From NCBI GenBank assembly GCA_947044365.1, contig OX345642.1, positions 555,001 to 619,000 on the forward strand: a DNA stretch of 64,000 nt, read 5' to 3'. Both the position numbers and the translations under genes were made by a program. Positions 62,158 to 64,000 of this stretch are shown here, piece by piece. Source of the stretch: Petrosia ficiformis (lineage: Eukaryota > Porifera > Demospongiae > Haplosclerida > Petrosiidae). The notes below the pieces were generated by a model. The model saw only the letters and a list, made by a program, of their open reading frames with translations, made no database searches and had not been told where the DNA came from. The stretch's first letter is position 1. Every line of letters starts with the position of its first letter.

Positions 62158-63576
62158 TTATAATATATATATATATATATTTATTTATTATATTTAATAT
62201 TTGTTTTATGCTTTAGCTGGCAAGACTAATTTTCCGTGCCATTTTGCTTGTTATCCAGGTAACACGTCAAGATATTGAAAAGATGTTTAGTAAATATGGT
62301 AAGATATTGGGCGTGTCCCTTCATAAGAGTTTTGGATTTGTTCAGTTTGATAACAAAGAAACGGCTGAATTAGCTGTTAAAAGTGAGAAAGGACAACTAC
62401 TAAAAGGACTCAAAATGGGTAAGAGAAGTAATTGAGTACCATCATCATCGGTTATTATAATTATATGCATACAGAAAATGAACATATATTAGTTGCTAGA
62501 GTAACATCATGATCTTGTTTCTGTGCTTTTTCGGTTTTGATATCTCTACATCCTCTGATTCATTTATTAATTTTTTGGGGAATTAAATATCCGAGCAAAT
62601 GCACGAATTCTCAGAGTCACTTTCAAACAAAATGTTGTACAGCATCCAATTTTCAATGGCTTCCCACACAAAATGGCTGATTAGTGAGCTCAAAGATTGG
62701 TTCAAAACATTTTGCGGCTTTCTAATGATCATTAACATCTTTTAAAATCCATATAATATGTGATATAATTTACAGTAAAGTGTCCCTTCCTCACCTAATA
62801 GATATATGTATAGCTATGTGATATAATTTACAGTAAAGTGTCCCTTCCTCATCTAATAGATATATGTATAGCTATGTGATATAATTTACAGTAAAGTGTC
62901 CCTTCCTCATCTAATAGATATATGTATAGTGTATAGCTATGTGATATAATTTACAGTAAAGTGTCCCTTCCTCACCTAATAGATATATGTATAGCTATGT
63001 GATATAATTTACAGTAAAGTGTCCCTTCCTCACCTAATAGATATATGTATAGCTATGTGATATAATTTACAGTAAAGTGTCCCTTCCTCATCTAATAGAT
63101 ATATGTATAGCTATGTGATATAATTTACAGTAAAGTGTCCCTTCCTCACTTAATAGATATATGTATAGCTACCGAAAGAAGAAAAGATTTTGGATCAGCT
63201 GGTTCTGGTCCTCCGCTTAGTAGACGTCGACCACACAGATCACGTTCACCTTCTCCCTCTCGCTATCGACAACGTGACCGGTTTGAACATGAACGATTTG
63301 GACGTTATGAAAGACGGCCCTCCCCTCCTTCTCGATTTCGAGGTCCCCCTCCATTTGATTCATTTAGGTAAACTATTAGTAATCTCTCTTTTCATGTTAA
63401 TGGGTTTATTTCTTTAATTTAAGAGATCCTTATTACTCTCCAAGAGATCCTTACCTTCGTCCAAGAGATGATCCATATGATCGTTATCCTCTAGACCCAT
63501 ATGATCGCTATCCTCCTCCTCCCCCTCCTTCAAGAGGATATCTTCGTGATTATCCACCACCTCCACGAAGAGACAG
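61914..63576 (+). CDS. RRM protein with Arg/Pro/Tyr-rich tail (hnRNP C/RALY-type RRM, NCOA5-like), 3' end outside window
   Basis: Exons 61914-62093, about 62259-62417, 63169-63367 and 63424-63576 are read. The single RRM spans the first intron: RNP2 is RLFIGNL and RNP1 is KSFGFVQF, with DIEKMFSKYGKILGVSLHK between, the HK-x-FxFVQ signature of the hnRNP C/RALY/NCOA5 group. The tail is SRRRPHRSRSPSPSRYRQRD, then repeated RDPY/DPYDRYP motifs and poly-Pro. The DPYDRY repeats recall NCOA5. It is probably a nuclear RNA-binding factor. ATG 61914 gives MRTTLVHVNEED; an in-frame ATG at about 61956 (MSGIDRG) is an alternative. The last acceptor lies within a 58-bp minisatellite. Further exons are expected beyond 64000. 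Confidence 0.72.
62507..62590. repeat. Single-arm copy of the 16.7-kb foldback element
   Basis: GATCTTGTTTCTGTGCTTTTT, CGGTTTTGATATCTC and TACATCCTCTGATTCATT match the right arm and flank of the inverted repeat at 16666-16900. The partner arm is not seen here. Confidence 0.75.
62762..63168. repeat. 58-bp minisatellite ending at a genuine 3' splice site
   Basis: Seven units (starts 62762, 62820, 62878, 62943, 63001, 63059, 63117) with GATATAATTTACAG, TAAAGTGTCCCTTCCTCA and TAATAGATATATGTATAG. The last unit's ATATATGTATAG is the acceptor for the exon starting CTACCGAAAG at 63169; the other six carry the same AG in the same context followed by CTATGTG. Confidence 0.95.
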
Positions 63577-64000
63577 GTATATAAATTGGTAGTTTCTACA
63601 CACTAATGCATACTTTGGTTGTGTGCAGAACAGTCACCAAGCCACTATTTAGGAATTGTAACTACAGATGAGATCGTGATGATCGAGCTTAATTTACACA
63701 CTCTTTATTCTACCATTTTGTGCAGAAACTTTTATGTCTATATATTTATTTAGAATGATAGTTGTACATATATATATATATATATATATATACGTATAGG
63801 TTACATCACAGCACGAGTGCTATATCAGATTTATAAAAACAGAGCCCGAGGGCGAGGTTTTTATAAATCTGATATAGCACGAGTGGCTGTGATATAACCA
63901 ATATATATCACGAAAGACAAAACCTTTGTTGATGTCTGATGCTTCTCCTACCTTTTTGTCAGCACTTTGGAGGAGAAGGTAAGTCTTCTTGTAGTCTGTT
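63577..64000. other. Right-edge intron with perfect-type hairpin
   Basis: Contains a (TA)n run (63768-63792) and, at 63799-63899, an inverted repeat with arms of about 43 nt: GGTTACATCACAGC, then TGCTATATCAGATTTATAAA, a loop AGAGCCCGAGGGCG, and the reverse complement ending GTGATATAACC. A possible short exon CACTTTGGAGGAGAAG lies between CTTTTTGTCAG and GTAAGTC at 63962-63980. Confidence 0.75.

Overview
The window is a piece of an AT-rich, intron-rich animal genome. Every gene was found by reading exons between GT...AG introns and recognising the conserved animal protein they spell. The small, tightly packed genes, the RNF213 family giant, and introns filled with (TATG)n, (CTAT)n and (CATC)n microsatellites suggest a sponge (demosponge, Amphimedon-like) or another early-branching animal. 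That placement is inference; no marker in the window fixes the species.

Layout, left to right. 1-4242: 3' half of a phospholipase C gamma gene (+). 4882-6811: DPM1 (-), head to head with FAIM (+, 6896-8317). 8883-11050: a CRAL-TRIO lipid-transfer protein (+), tail to tail with ORC6 (-, 11101-13632), which is head to head with CIAPIN1/anamorsin (+, 13731-16029). 16284-53442: a single very large gene (+) of about 65 exons and roughly 5,600 residues by my exon estimate. It is colinear with the RNF213/mysterin AAA+ giants, but I find no RING and no C-terminal zinc finger, and it ends in a SAM domain. 53702-55207: POP4/RPP29 (-), head to head with GINS3 (+, 55290-56415). 56502-58618: TTC5/STRAP (-), head to head with a CNBD1-like protein (+, about 58832-61379). 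61914-window end: an RRM protein with an Arg/Pro/Tyr-rich tail (+), running off the right edge.

The genes do not form a pathway. They are housekeeping functions (dolichol-phosphate mannose synthesis, replication licensing and the GINS helicase factor, Fe-S cluster assembly, RNase P/MRP, p300/p53 cofactor) plus signalling genes. What links them is architecture: four divergent pairs share start-to-start gaps of about 100 bp or less (one start unresolved), and three gene pairs converge with 50-260 bp between stops.

The non-coding sequence is rich in structure: minisatellites with 39-142 bp units, inverted-repeat (MITE-like) elements, three dispersed repeat families with copies in different genes, two tRNA-like SINE heads, and long hairpins. 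The observations I rate highest are the RING-less, SAM-tailed RNF213 relative, a MITE with an internal open frame in an ORC6 intron, a 3' splice site embedded in a 58-bp minisatellite, and four introns of the giant gene that are stop-free and a multiple of three long.
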